From the NCBI GenBank assembly GCA_021209875.1, contig JAGYVD010000007.1, positions 3,410,001 to 3,474,000 on the forward strand: a stretch of 64,000 nt of DNA, given 5' to 3'. The stretch's first letter is position 1. The number at the start of each line of letters is the position of its first letter. This stretch comes from Rosellinia necatrix (lineage: Eukaryota > Ascomycota > Sordariomycetes > Xylariales > Xylariaceae). The notes beneath the pieces are model-generated. The model had not been told where the DNA came from, did no database searches, and worked only from the letters and a program-made list of their open reading frames with translations. This document shows, one piece after another, positions 46,692-58,476 of the stretch. Made by a program: the position numbers and the translations under genes.

Positions 46692-47623
46692 ATGTCAAAC
46701 AAGGACGAGAAGATAGTGTCTATGGTACTATCGGAGGAAGAGAAGCGGTACTTCCGTGCACTCCTCGCATGGGAGCCTGGGGAACCCGAAGAGCTCGCAA
46801 GAAAGAAAGCGGCCTCCCAGCGGCCTCTAGCAGGCCAGTTTCGGGTGTTGATACTGGGATCCAAAGGCTGTGGCAAGACTGCCATACTGACGAGAGTAAG
46901 TGAGCCATAGGAAATCGTATATGCCCCACCGTTCTTAACAGGCCCATCAAGTTCTGCAAGGGAAGCTTCACCGGCGAGGGTCGGCCACCAAACCCTGACT
47001 GCGAACGAGGATGTCAGCGCAAGATTGAGATCAAGGATCAGACATACTTAATCGATGCGCTCGAGCTTGCGCCCAGCAAGTTGTCCGAGGGACAATACCT
47101 ACAGCACGCGGTAGCCATTACCGAGGCCGTGGTACTAATATACGATGTGCAGTCTCGCGATTCCTTCGCCCTGGTCCAAGATCTACACCAACGAATACAA
47201 GAAGCACTTCTTTTGGATAAGCGTCGGCATTATGGCGTGGTTCTAGTGGGAAACAAGGCAGATGCCGACGAAGGCGGTGACCAAGGGAGCTCCCGAGCAG
47301 TTACGGAAGGGGAAGGATATGAGCTGGCGCGCAGTCTTGGAGGGGGCCGGACGCGTTGTGCGTTCCGAGAGACCTCGGCGCGGACGGGCGAGAATGTGGA
47401 TAACATCTTTGCACTTCTGGGTACGGAGTTGCTCAGATTGCGGCGGCTCACGCAGCAACGCCAGGAGCAAGCCGATGGCAGTGACGAGACAGGGGCCATG
47501 GGGCAGGCGAAAGGCAGCCGCTCGACCAAGTCATCTAACAAAACAGCTAAATGGCGGGTCTGGGCTCGTAACCCGTTTCGACGTGCATCCGAAGACGCAG
47601 CGAGAAAGGCTGTTGTTGCCTAA
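46692..47623 (+). CDS. Atypical Ras-like small GTPase with degenerate G3 box
   Basis: Exons 46692-46895 and 46952-47623; 291 residues. A 50-residue charged N-terminal extension precedes the G domain. The P-loop GSKGCGKT (56-63), G4 NKAD (169-172) and G5 ETSA (208-211) are intact. The expected G3 DxxG is replaced by DALE (103-106), so the switch II Gly and catalytic Gln are absent. The C-terminus is a roughly 60-residue basic tail ending RKAVVA, with no CaaX box, so the protein is not prenylated in the usual way. Nucleotide binding is likely, conventional GTP hydrolysis doubtful. The 3' splice site CATCAAG joined to TTCTGC restores the conserved LTRFCKGSF. It converges on the DUF92 gene. Confidence 0.82.
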
Positions 47624-47966
47624 AAATAGAGCAAATAAGGTATCTAAGCTGCTTTGTATTAACTTTGGGCGTCCATGGATGCAATCAGATTCCAGGTCCC
47701 CTAGATTCCTCTAGGGTATCCGTGGATCAGGGTATATGTGACGGCTAAGTGTCGGGGAACACAATCTATCACAGAGCCGACAGGTGGGATATTTGTGTAT
47801 TAGTTAATCAAGCACTGCCCATGTAGTACACACCAAGGGTTGGCACCAACACCATTAAGATTATGACTGAACTGTGGCCACAAAACATAAGTGTCGTAAA
47901 CGCTATTGTGATAACCAGATGCCCGGTAACTTGACGGCAGGCACCCTCTCGGCTTTGGCTTCGTAT
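47624..47966. other. Short convergent intergenic region
   Basis: The shared 3' region of the GTPase and TMEM19/DUF92 genes, 343 bp, with no distinctive elements. Confidence 0.6.
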
Positions 47967-49118
47967 TTAGCCTTCCAAGATGCTGGCCAGGGGAATGCCC
48001 CAGTACCAACCTGCGACTACCATCCCCCCAACGCTCATGCTGAATGCCATCAGGAAGTTGACATCGTTGTTGTCGAGCAAGTCCCAGCCGGTCTCCGCGA
48101 CGCGGGTAGCCTTATTGTCCCCGAAGCTAGACTTACGATGCTTGTTTTTTGGGTCATAGGGGTTCTCGGCGGGAGCGCTATCGTCCACGGCCGAGGTGTC
48201 TTCAACAGCGTCTGCTCCCTCCCCGCTGAGAAGCTTGGCCTTCACGCCTGTGGCCCTTTTAACCTCTTGAGTCGGTTTGGAGTGCGCATCTACAGAGGTG
48301 AGAACGCGTACGCCTCCCTCTCCCTCGACAATCTTGCCGGTTCTCACGTCTCGTACGCTCCTCTGCAACCAGCCTCCGAGGAAGCTGTCTAGAAGACTTC
48401 CGAGCGTTCCCCAGATAGTCATCCCGCATGCAAAGATGACTTTCTCGTTCATAGTCCAAGATCGGCCACCACCGGCTTTGCCACTTGTCTGTTCATGGCA
48501 CATGGGTAGGAAGAATAGTGACGTCGTTACAATGATCATAGAGCCCAGGAACCCCGCAACAAGCCCCCAGATAGTGACGCCTCCGTTGGTCCCTCGGGGG
48601 ACCTTTCGCAGGGTGAGCGATGTAATTAGTCTGGGCTCGGTGCGGGACAGTATGCCAAGTTCGGAAGAGAAGGTGTCAGCGGAAACGGCGGCATAATTGG
48701 CGATAATGCCGATGACCAAGAGATCGCCACCCCAGCTGTAGCAGTATGTGCCGTCGGGGTGCTGTCCGGCGAAGATAGTCTCGCGCCTCCTGCTTAGCTG
48801 ATAGGCGTGCAGAAGGGTGAGGATGGACGCCATGAGCGAGTTGGCGAGGACTTGGACGTGGGTCCGCGGACCCTCGCCGCCGGAGCTGCCCTGGGCATGA
48901 AGCGTCAGACTGGCCTTGACCTCCTTCTTGACGGCAGTAGCGCGCGTGCCGGCGAGGAAGAAGACGATCAACAGCACAAAGGGCAGGTTCCACGGGTGGA
49001 TGGCGTGGGCGGTGGCTGTCAGGGCGGCGACGAAAATGCCAAAGGGCGTCAGCGATCGGCGCGAATATGCCCGGTACACCAGCCCAAGAGTCGCGGGAAC
49101 CGCGATGATGGCCTTCAT
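47967..49118 (-). CDS. TMEM19/DUF92 family integral membrane protein
   Basis: One uninterrupted frame of 383 residues. Family features include YCYSWGGDLLVIGIIANYAA with the following SADTFSSELG (the motif that defines DUF92/TMEM19 proteins), then GGVTIWG and LGSLLDSFLGG. About six transmembrane segments are visible: residues 1-18, 22-60, 125-150, 185-210, 230-255 and a last one near 360-380. A polar loop (about 265-345) near the C-terminus is variable. The bacterial relatives are linked to prenyl-phosphate and lipid metabolism (phytyl-phosphate kinase VTE6 in plants is a relative), so a lipid-kinase-like role is possible but unproven in fungi. Confidence 0.88.
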   Translation of the reverse strand: MKAIIAVPATLGLVYRAYSRRSLTPFGIFVAALTATAHAIHPWNLPFVLLIVFFLAGTRATAVKKEVKASLTLHAQGSSGGEGPRTHVQVLANSLMASILTLLHAYQLSRRRETIFAGQHPDGTYCYSWGGDLLVIGIIANYAAVSADTFSSELGILSRTEPRLITSLTLRKVPRGTNGGVTIWGLVAGFLGSMIIVTTSLFFLPMCHEQTSGKAGGGRSWTMNEKVIFACGMTIWGTLGSLLDSFLGGWLQRSVRDVRTGKIVEGEGGVRVLTSVDAHSKPTQEVKRATGVKAKLLSGEGADAVEDTSAVDDSAPAENPYDPKNKHRKSSFGDNKATRVAETGWDLLDNNDVNFLMAFSMSVGGMVVAGWYWGIPLASILEG

Positions 49119-51617
49119 CCTCCTATCGGTAGGCTATCGAGGGAGAGTTGGGTGGGGCTTTTTGCGATTGGGGAGAATGCAAGCGATATTCTCGATGGGG
49201 TGGCATGGGAGATGGCTTGGGATATAAGATAACTAAATGCAGCCTCATTCATCGAACGAACACACAGGTTGTCTTGTCGATGGGCCACTGCCCGGGCGAT
49301 GTGACGGCTTATCGATAGGTACACTAACTAGGTACACTAACTAGGTATGCCCCCCCACGTCCAGGTAGGTTAAGTACCTAAACATCAAGAGGCCCCGTCC
49401 GGTCTCGGTCTCAGCGTTATTTCTTGTGGTTAGTTTCAAGTCCCTATTCCTAATACGCATCTATGCATCTATACGAGAATAAGTGGTGGCTAACATCAGC
49501 GACCTTACCTACCTACTATCTATCCAACTAAGGTAGGGAGGTAATGTCTGCGCCTACACACTACACAATTAGTTTTTCCCATTCATTTTCGATACACACT
49601 CAAGTAAGTTAGGTAGACATCTGCTTAGTCATATCGCCTTCTCTACCCTGATATCATCGTCATGTAACGTTTTAATCAACATATTTATCGTAAGTATACA
49701 CCGCTTGATAGGTTATCATTCAGTGCTTAGGCTTTAGATTTGCGAGGCCGTTGTGAAAGCAATCCTCATGTTTCCCGTTTGGGCCTGTCACGGATCATAA
49801 GGGGTAACACAAACGAGTTGCTCATAATTAGTAGGTAGGTAGCACAAAGCCTGGCAAAGCCACCAACCTTGGTAGTAGGTAGCTACGAGGGAAATTCGGC
49901 AGTATTCGGCATCCATCCGACTGGCAGATACGAGTAGGTAATGGCCCTTGTTTTACACGAGGGTCCGAGAACATCACTAACAGTAAATCTCTGTCTATGT
50001 GTGCTCGCTGAAGTTCCTGTGGCACCCTGATGCTGTAGTTGACTCGTACACCACCAAGGTTCAATGTGGTTTATTTGCGTGAGTAGGGTACATAAACGTG
50101 GCATCATGACATAGCTATCAAGAAAGACTAGAACAGGGCAATATCATCGGCAGCTGCTAATCTAGTTGCTTGAGAAATAACATTAAAGAAGACATCGCAT
50201 CTCCTAAGAAATTGACGTGAGACGTGTCAAGAGACTAGACTAAAATGCTGCTCGCATGTAACTTCATCAACACATATTGGCAGGCGACCCCCGGAAATGT
50301 GTGTATTTTGGACTTTAGGGTGAATCTAACTAAAACTTTCTCCCAGTCACTTGGTACCTCTACACTGCAGCTATAAATACCTCCAATTAACTACTGCCCA
50401 TGATTCAGCCTAACCAAGTGTCCTCACAGAGCTGAGAAACCGGATTATTAACCTTGCATCAAGTTGAATATTTGTCCTTCAAGATAGCATTGGTTTGATC
50501 AGGGGTACAGCGTTCATATTTATCCCTTTATCGTGAATTTGATGGCATTTTATATCCTTCTTTGACAATAGCGTAATCATCTGTAGAATTATACTCGTAT
50601 GATACGCATGTGACGACCGAACCCATCCTACAATATATGATTGAGTAGGCATCTTATGCCCCTCCCTGCAATTTTAAGCGAGAAAAATGATTTATAGCTT
50701 ACTTATGTGTGGTTGATCGGTCGAGAGTAGTAGCCTGGGCAGCCCTTTATGCGCAGGGTCGTCCGTCCGTTGCCTCTCCTTAATGCCCGTCACGCATGAA
50801 AAACCGGGTTCACTGCCGCAAGAGCATCAGCCTGCCAACCTAAAACCATAATACGAAGCTTTTTGTCCAAAGAAGGAAATTTTATAGACCCTACAGCACT
50901 CACTATTGGTGCAAATAGACGAGTCTTTTATTAAGCTTTCTCCTAATTCGAGGCCATCGCTTCTGGGTGTTTAGAATGAACCACCCTTCTCCATCCAATA
51001 CGTAACAGCTGTCGTAAATATTCACAACGGGGGCACGCGGGCCTCTAATATGCGTCAATGTGTTGGTGAATTCGGCAGCTGTCCCGTCTCCTTTCTCATG
51101 ATACGTAACACGGAGATTTCTCATGCCTTAAGCTTTCTACCAGTCACAACACCACTTGCCACGGATGCAGTATAGAAGCGTATCGGCGAAGAGATACAAT
51201 GGGTGTATATCATTAGCTGTAAACAAACAATTAACTGCCTACAATACTCACCTTTCGAGACGCCCATGATCCTAAACGCCAAGACACAAATGGCCGAGAA
51301 GCTCCCATACCTACCCGCTCTGTTCGAAATTCCCTATTGCAAAAGCTGAGTTTCCTCCACTGAGTCTTCCGAGATTCAGTGCTCAATGCGTCTTTGAGAG
51401 ATAGACTTTCACGGGGCTGAGAAACCCACTTTACTACAGCTGTATATCGACCCTGAATACGGTATAAGACCCTGATGCCACCAAAAGACGATGAAGCGGC
51501 CATTCGCTTTTCTGTGCTCTTTGTCAACCTCTGAAGCTTCTTGTTTCTGTTTCTTCTTTTGTATATTTCTGCCGTATAATATTGCGGCCGCCCTGGCACG
51601 GGTTCCCCTCACGCACC
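49119..51617. other. Divergent intergenic region, DUF92 / multicopper oxidase
   Basis: Dense in TAGGTAGG/CTACCTAC motifs in the first 800 bp, then AT-rich. A 73-codon minus-strand frame (51,124-50,903) has an amino acid composition like real protein but no recognisable family and no partner exon; not called. The right end is the oxidase promoter; I see no clear TATA. Confidence 0.5.
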
Positions 51618-53680
51618 ATGTATACGGCGTTGCTTGCTTCATTTTTTTGCTTAGCTCATACCGTTGGTGTATTAGCGGCAACGATAACCTACACCTGGGA
51701 GGTTACTTGGGTATGGGGAGCACCAGATGGATTCCATAGGCCGCTCATAGGCATCAATAATTCGTGGCCATGTCCGATGATCGAGGCTTCGATTGGTGAT
51801 ACCGTTGTCATCAACCTGACCAACAAGCTGGGGAACGAGACAACGGGTATGCATTTTCACGGCATTAACCAAATCAATTCGAACTTCATGGACGGGGCCG
51901 TGGGTAGCAGCCAGTGTCCCCTGCCTCCGGATTACACGATGAGTTACAGCTTCACGGTCAGTTCAAGTACAGGCTTTACTATTCCTACACTTTAGTAGAC
52001 GGTATACTTACGAGAGTTTGGACTAGGCTAATGAAGCTGGAACATACTGGTGTAAGTAACTCTTTTTAACTTAATGCCTGAGCTTCTTTGTATGCTAACC
52101 TCTCTGGTAAGACCACTCACATAACATGGGCCAATACCCGGACGGCTTTCGTGGGCCCTTGGTTGTTCATAATCCACAGGACCCTTACTTGCACGACTAC
52201 GACGAAGATGTCATACTTACAGTTTCAGATTGGTAGGGTTACTAATTACTACTATGCTTTCAAACCCTTTCTATGCGGAAACCCTGGGCCCTGAGAGACT
52301 AACCCCGTGAATAGGTACCGTTCTCAATCCCCGGCACTTGTCTCGAAGATGCTCCAACCCAACAACACGGGATTTCAACCGCCGCGACCGAATAGTGTGA
52401 TAGTGAACGAGGGAAGTGATGGCCATATTCCGATCTCCCCGGGCAAGACATACCGAGTGCGGCTCATCAACTTCTCTGCGATGACTGCCGCCTTCGTGGT
52501 GTTCAACGCTCTACAGATGCAAATCATCATGGTCGATGGGACTTACATAAAGAAAGAGGCTGCAAACCAACTACGCATCTTGGCCGCGCAACGTTACGAC
52601 GTGCTCATCACCGTGGGCGACAGCAATAAGCAAAATTACCCGTTTCTGGTTGCGCTGGATACCAACGCGGACTATACGGCGAAGAACGCCAGCCCTGGCG
52701 TCGGGTACCACACGAACTTTACGGGCCAACTAGTCAACGATTACGACGGAAACCTCGGGGGAAGGTCGGTGGTAGAGACGTTCTACCCGCACGACGACTC
52801 GCTGCTGGTCCCCCTGGACGAGGAGCCCGCGTTCGGGCCCGTGGCGAAGCAGTGGGTTCTGAATTTCGACTACTGCCACGACGCCAACGGGTACCCGCGG
52901 GCGTGCTTCAACGGGAAGACGTTCATAGACCAGCGGGTCCCGACGCTCTACTCGGTCGTGTCCCTGGGCGGCAACAACACGGAGGTCTCGGCGTACGGGC
53001 AGGTGGGCGCGTTCGCGATCGGCTACGGCGAGGTGCTGGAGATCGTCATCAACAACCGGGACGCGGCCATCCACCCGTTCCACCTGCACGGGCACCAGTT
53101 CCAGGTCATCGAGCGCCCCAAGAGCAACGCGGGCAACTGGACGGGCACCAAGCTGGTCCCCGCGACGCCGGTCCGGCGCGACACCGTGGCCGTCTTCGCC
53201 AACTCGTACGTCGTCTTGCGCATCGTCGCGGACAACCCGGGCGTCTTCCTGCTGCACTGCCACATCGAGTGGCATGTCGAGATGGGCCTTAGCGCGACCC
53301 TCATCGAGGCCCCCGAGCGCCTCGTCAACTATACCATCCCGCAAGACCATATCAACGTCTGCAACGCCCAGGGCATTCCGGTCGCGGGAAATGCTGCTGG
53401 CAACGAGCTGTGGTATGATACAGAGGGCTTTGTTACCATCAATCCTACATCATATGTTGGGTGAGTTTTGACCGCGGCTGCAGAGACGGTGTGACTTGAG
53501 TGTAAAATGACTAATGATTAATCTTTATATGACAGTGCTCTCTACTACGATGCTGATGCGGCGTCTGTTTCAGCGTCTACGCCGTCTTCGTCGGTTACGC
53601 CCACGCCCACATCCGGGGTCGCCAACACATTATTCAAGAGGCGGCGTCAGAGGGGGGTTGGCGGCAAGTGGCTGGAATAA
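51618..53680 (+). CDS. Secreted multicopper oxidase (Fet3/Abr1-like, no transmembrane anchor)
   Basis: Exons 51618-51956, 52027-52051 (25 nt), 52112-52232, 52315-53460 and 53536-53680; 591 residues. A signal peptide ([20 protein letters not shown]) starts the chain; the start was placed here because upstream codons to 51582 add nothing conserved. All four copper motifs are present: HFH (79-81), WYHSH (121-125), HPFHLHGH (from 415) and HCHIEWH around Cys477. The three cupredoxin domains have the Fet3-clade layout ([16 protein letters not shown]), but the C-terminus is Ser/Pro/Thr-rich then basic, with no membrane helix, unlike plasma-membrane ferroxidases. Aspergillus fumigatus Abr1, a pigment-pathway oxidase, belongs to this clade; laccase-like polymerisation of pigment precursors fits the neighbouring polyketide synthase. 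Exon 4 is strongly GC-rich. Confidence 0.88.
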
Positions 53681-56280
53681 AAATGTGCTCAGCAAAATCC
53701 CCTCTCCATCGGCCTAGTAAATTAGAGAGAGGGATCGGCCATCTGCGTGTGAAAATCGATAAATTTGAATTTAAGTGCGACAAGGGAGACGTTGGCGCCA
53801 TGCTGTGTCTCGATGCTGTCTTGAAATTATTTGTTTTGCTTTTTTGCTACTAGAGGGCAATAATTGACAGTACCATGGAGGGGGCAAACACCAGGTTTGA
53901 GATGAATTCATCCTTTGTATTTCGTTCCAAGGCTCGAAGAAAGACAAAAAGTAAATAGACACAACAAGCGCCTGTGACGCATTTCTGCCATCACCTCTAT
54001 TGCTCGGTCGACACCCTCCCGGGCGGCTATCTCTTCGCGCGCCATGGTTTGCCGAGGAGCGCATGCAGCATCAGGACGAGCAATGTTTCTCCGGCCATGT
54101 CACTCGAGTCTCTACTTTGCGATGACACGGCGGGAAAGTTGCCGCCTCTACCCATTCTTGGCGGGATCAGCTCACTCGGGATCTGGAGGCTTCGCTGGCT
54201 GTCTTACCACGGGGACGCATCTCACCATACTATCACAATGCCCGGCTTGCATACGCGCCCGGGCGATTGGATGTGAGTTGTTTTATCTACTCTGCGATGC
54301 GCGATTGTTTCTGGCTATTTGACCAGCGTAAGTAACGTGACACGAATGACAGCATGGCGGTGAGCCCGTGCTGTATCCCGAGAGAGCGTTCGTAACAAAT
54401 ATAACCGATATTGGCTCTTATCACTGTGACTAGGAGTGTTCATGACGGGAGTCTGGGATGTGCATGAAGTGGGATATGCGGGTAGCTGGCTATGAGGTAA
54501 CACCGCCAATAGGTAACGCTGAACCCCGAACATAACGTCGCCTCCCATCACATGGTACGTTTCAAGGGAACCCTCACGTGATGAGCACAAGCCGATGCTC
54601 CGTCTCTATTCACATGTGTTGAGGGACTTTGGCAGACAACTTCAGGTCTTTCTTTGTGGACTTCGCATGTCAATCTAGTATTCGTGGGGGTGCAGTACGG
54701 CATTCATGGAGAACGCGGAAGCGACGTACCCGAGCTGAGCGACGATCATCATGCCCGCCGCTGTTGGTTAAGGATATCTAGCGCATGGCCGAAAGCTCGT
54801 ATTGGGGCGCATAGTTAGACCTTGGTGGGCTTTATGGATCCAAGCCGATAGACATTTCTGTTCTATTCAAACGCCTCAAGAACCGCTAATCTGTTTATGG
54901 CGTCATGTTTGAATCATTATATAGGCCTGGCGGGGCAGGAATGTGGCACTGCAGCCGAACAGAGCATATGCTGAATGCGGCTCCATACGGCATTTGACAA
55001 CTCATAGCAGGGGAGATAAGGGGCATCGTTGATCAATCGTAAACGGCTATGGGTAGACGGCGGGCAAGGGGCCAGAAGGTCTCAGACATGTCTACCGCCC
55101 ATGGCGGGAAGGGAACAGGTTCATGTACGAATGCGATGCGCGTTACTTAGCTATTGGGGGAACCTTTCGGGTGCGAGAAGTGGTCGTACCACGGCGAGCT
55201 CGAGGAATCGCGGGGAGGGTACGCCGTAATCAAGGCATCATAATACATACACATGTTAGGAGGTTGATCGAGGCGGTGGCGTGTTGGGGGAGGATGGGCC
55301 TAGAAACACAGCCGTCGTGGAACGGCGCTGGTCGAGGTCGAGGTCGATGTTGTTCATACCGGCGAGGCGATGTAACCCATTTCCACACGCCGGGCTAGCA
55401 CTACAGTTCATCAGGCAACGCACAATGCGGGGAGAGGGGCCTATCACGGCTGACTCCGGGTGGAACTCCGGCGTAAGATTATCTCTCTATATTTGCTTTG
55501 CAACGATATTGGACCGGATCTCCGAGAGAGATGATGCAAAGCTGAATGAACCGGCTCTCGCGGAATGCTGCCTAGGACGAATCCCGAGCGCGCGAAGAGA
55601 GTGGCATTGCCATGGCAGGCGGTGATGGTGTGGTGAGAATTAGTCTTGCTGGAGGCCAGATATCGGATGGAACGACAACAAGGACTCGCTCCTCTGCCCT
55701 CGAACCATCCGACCCGATCGTTGGTGCACCCGCAGTCGGCGTTCGAGTTCGCAGACGTTGGACGACCGGTAGGACGGGTTGGGCTACGCTGGATATCGGG
55801 GGCGAGCAGGGTCTGTCAATCATCTGCGGACAGGGATATCGTGGAGGGTTACTTTGCGATGCGCGCTCCGGGAGATCTTCAAGCGTTTTCTAGAAGCCCC
55901 GCAGAGGCCATCAGCTCAGGATCATCGGACACGTCGAAAATAGTCGGGTCAAAGCTAGTTGGACCAGGGGAGGGGAGGGGGAGGGGGTTCAAGGGGGTCG
56001 AGGGGGCTGGCTTGGGTTGAGTTGTGTTGTCTGCAGGCAAGGATTGAAGCCATAAAAAGAGCTTTTGCTTTCGACATGGCAACTCAATTCCGCGAAAATA
56101 AAATGCACGGGAGGTTGCGGAGAGTGTCTTATCTTTAGCAGCCTTCGATCTCGATTATAATTCGTCGTCGAGGCATTCCGGAAGTAAAAATGGGATTGGA
56201 ACGAACGATCCGGAGGAGCAAGCCAATGCAAGTAGTTATGTGCTGCCAAGAGGGATTTTAGGGTACCTTGATAGCCTGCT

Positions 56281-56325
56281 GCCCTGTCTAGGTGCCTTGT
56301 CTAGGTGCCCTGTCTAGGTGCACCT
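56281..56325. repeat. 14-bp tandem repeat, three copies
   Basis: Three near-identical units of CCCTGTCTAGGTGC type in tandem. They are intergenic. Confidence 0.85.
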
Positions 56326-56782
56326 GCCTGTGGATGCACGCCCTGTTCTAGGTACAGCTGTCTCAATCGGCATGCAGTAAACTGTAGGCAGGTAAGGATG
56401 AGTATAGTTGGCGGGGTGCTTGCTCACCCCTACATCTACATCAAACGTACCAAGTGCATACCTACGGTAGGGGCCTGTTAGCACCTGGGTACCTTGGTAA
56501 GTACCTACTTAGTATTGACGGACGACTGCTTGACGGCTGGTCGGCCAATGCCAATGAGGTACATGCCTAAGCCATAGCCCTATGGCCTGATCTAATCTAA
56601 TACATACCTCGTGTGCCTGGTTCCGGAAAACCGACCTTGCCCGAATCCGACGACGAAGACAGACTTGACCTCTCGTCATCACGTTCCATCTATCTACCTT
56701 CCCAAGATGCTAAGCTTAGTGCCCACCACACCGGAAGACAGAGTGCCATCAGCCCTGGGGATGGAGAAATATCAGCTTACGA

Positions 56783-56808
56783 ATGATGATGATGATGATG
56801 ATGATGAT
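56783..56808. repeat. (GAT)8 trinucleotide array
   Basis: Eight perfect GAT triplets. It is intergenic; a poly-Asp ORF across it is not supported otherwise. Confidence 0.9.
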
Positions 56809-58389
56809 TGGGAGCGTACGTACCAGCCACAACTCTGTGGCCATATGTGCCCGTTAGCGTTACTGCTGTCGATTCGTCCCTCGTCAGCCGCATACCACCG
56901 ACCTAGCAGAACGCACGCGAGACGTAGGCTTGGTTTTAGTTTTGGCGTCACCGACGTCAGCTCGGACCCTTCAAAAATCCCCTGCCTACGCTCTATGCCC
57001 GTATCTACTCACCCCATGCAAGACAGCATGGACGAAACATTGGTTCCTGTCGTCTGAAACACGTTGGATCGAATATTCTAACCCTCTTTTTCGCCTCCCT
57101 GCCCGATATGGAGATGGATTCTGGCCGCATGAAGTGATCGTATCTGTCTTGGCGTGTAGGCAAGGCTACTGGCAATGGCTGTCGATGGCTCTGGCTCTAA
57201 CTTTGGATCCAACCTCGACCCCCGCTTGACCTGTTGGCTGGGTCCTGCTGGGCTGAACTTACTAGATCTACGCCACGCCCTTCGCACCCAGCGCCAGGGT
57301 GTGCACGCTTATCCCGGCTACCACTGCTGCACTTTCCGGCATTATGCAGCTCCTTCTCGTGGGGCAGCCGTCATGCTGGGACTGCCGATGAGGTCAGCTT
57401 AGCGACTCGAGCCTCAATCCCGTTCTTGGTAATGATCTCGTAGAAAGCACGCCTTTGCGATGGGCTCTCTGCCCTCGTGGAATTCTATGACGAATGCGAA
57501 ACTCATGGGAAGCGGATTCCTGTGGCTGGTTTTCGTGGTTGAGTATGTGCTGGTTCGCATCTGCATCATCATTCCATGCTTCAGTTGTGCCGTCCTGGGC
57601 GATTTACACTTCGGCGATCCAAGGAGCCGAGAGTCAATAAGGGATGGCGCCAATCGGCACATTGAAGATCTTTCCTATTGGTGAGACAATAAAATTCCAC
57701 TGCGTGCCATAGCACAGCCCTGGCTCTACCGCCCATCGCTGATTAAGTGTAGGTGCCATTATCATGTGAACTGTGAACTTGTGCTATCAATCCAGTTGTG
57801 CCGTGGCTAAGGTGTACAGTAGGCGGACATCCCCAACGGTGCGTCTCCCGTGACCCACCCCGTGTGTGCGCCCAGGTCGGATACGAGTCTCTCGTTATGC
57901 TGTCTGGGGGTTATCGCTCTATGGATTTGGCGCCTGCGGGTTGGCTACGCTATGTATAGGATAGTCCTTGGGTCGACGAGGAATCATATCGTGGCAGGCA
58001 TCGTCCGGGCTGATTACAGACCGCTTTCCACCGAAAGGGATGGTATTCCTCTTCTTGTGGCTTGAGCGTCTTTCACATGTTTGAGACCTTGCCCTGCGCC
58101 GCCTGTCGGACCAGACATGGAATATGCAGATGGGCTGGGTTCGGCCTTACAAAGCCTTGGTACGGAAACGGAAGTATCTTGTCTGCCATGGGGCTTCGGT
58201 GACCGATGACCGATGGACTACGGCCGCACCAATGCTGGCCCTGGGATTGCTGGTAGGGTGTTTGTTGATTGACAGTTCCACACCCCGGATGCTGCTTCTT
58301 GATATGGAGAGATGATATTTTGCATGAGACCTTTAGGCTGCTGTTATATTTGGATCACGCTAGGTTGAAACCGATCATCGACGGTCAGC

Positions 58390-58397
58390 TATATAAG
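58390..58397 (+). promoter_or_regulatory. TATA box of the polyketide synthase
   Basis: TATATAAG lies 80-87 bp upstream of the synthase ATG (58477), a typical fungal spacing. Supported by sequence and position only. Confidence 0.5.
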
Positions 58398-58476
58398 TGA
58401 AGCAGAATCACTTGTCACCACTGCCATGAAATGACCTGCTGGATCAATTACCGCGATATCGCCAAGCCCATACACG

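Larger units (their letters stand above)
53681..58476. other. 4.8-kb gap between oxidase and polyketide synthase
   Basis: I searched both strands for a small partner gene (EthD-like enzyme, reductase or C6 regulator) and found none with family motifs. It contains a 14-bp TGTCTAGGTGCC(C/T)-type triplication at 56,281-56,325, a (GAT)8 array at 56,783-56,808, and a Pro-rich minus-strand frame (56,082-55,879) of unclear status. It includes the synthase promoter at its right end. Confidence 0.5.

Noticed and set aside
52730..53350. Antisense 206-codon ORF across the multicopper oxidase
   Set aside because: Same cause: very high GC3 in the sense gene removes stop codons from the antisense frame.
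55572..56249. Pro/Ser-rich minus-strand frames as a possible regulator in the pigment locus
   Set aside because: No C6 zinc cluster, bHLH or other DNA-binding motif could be found in any splice combination I tried.
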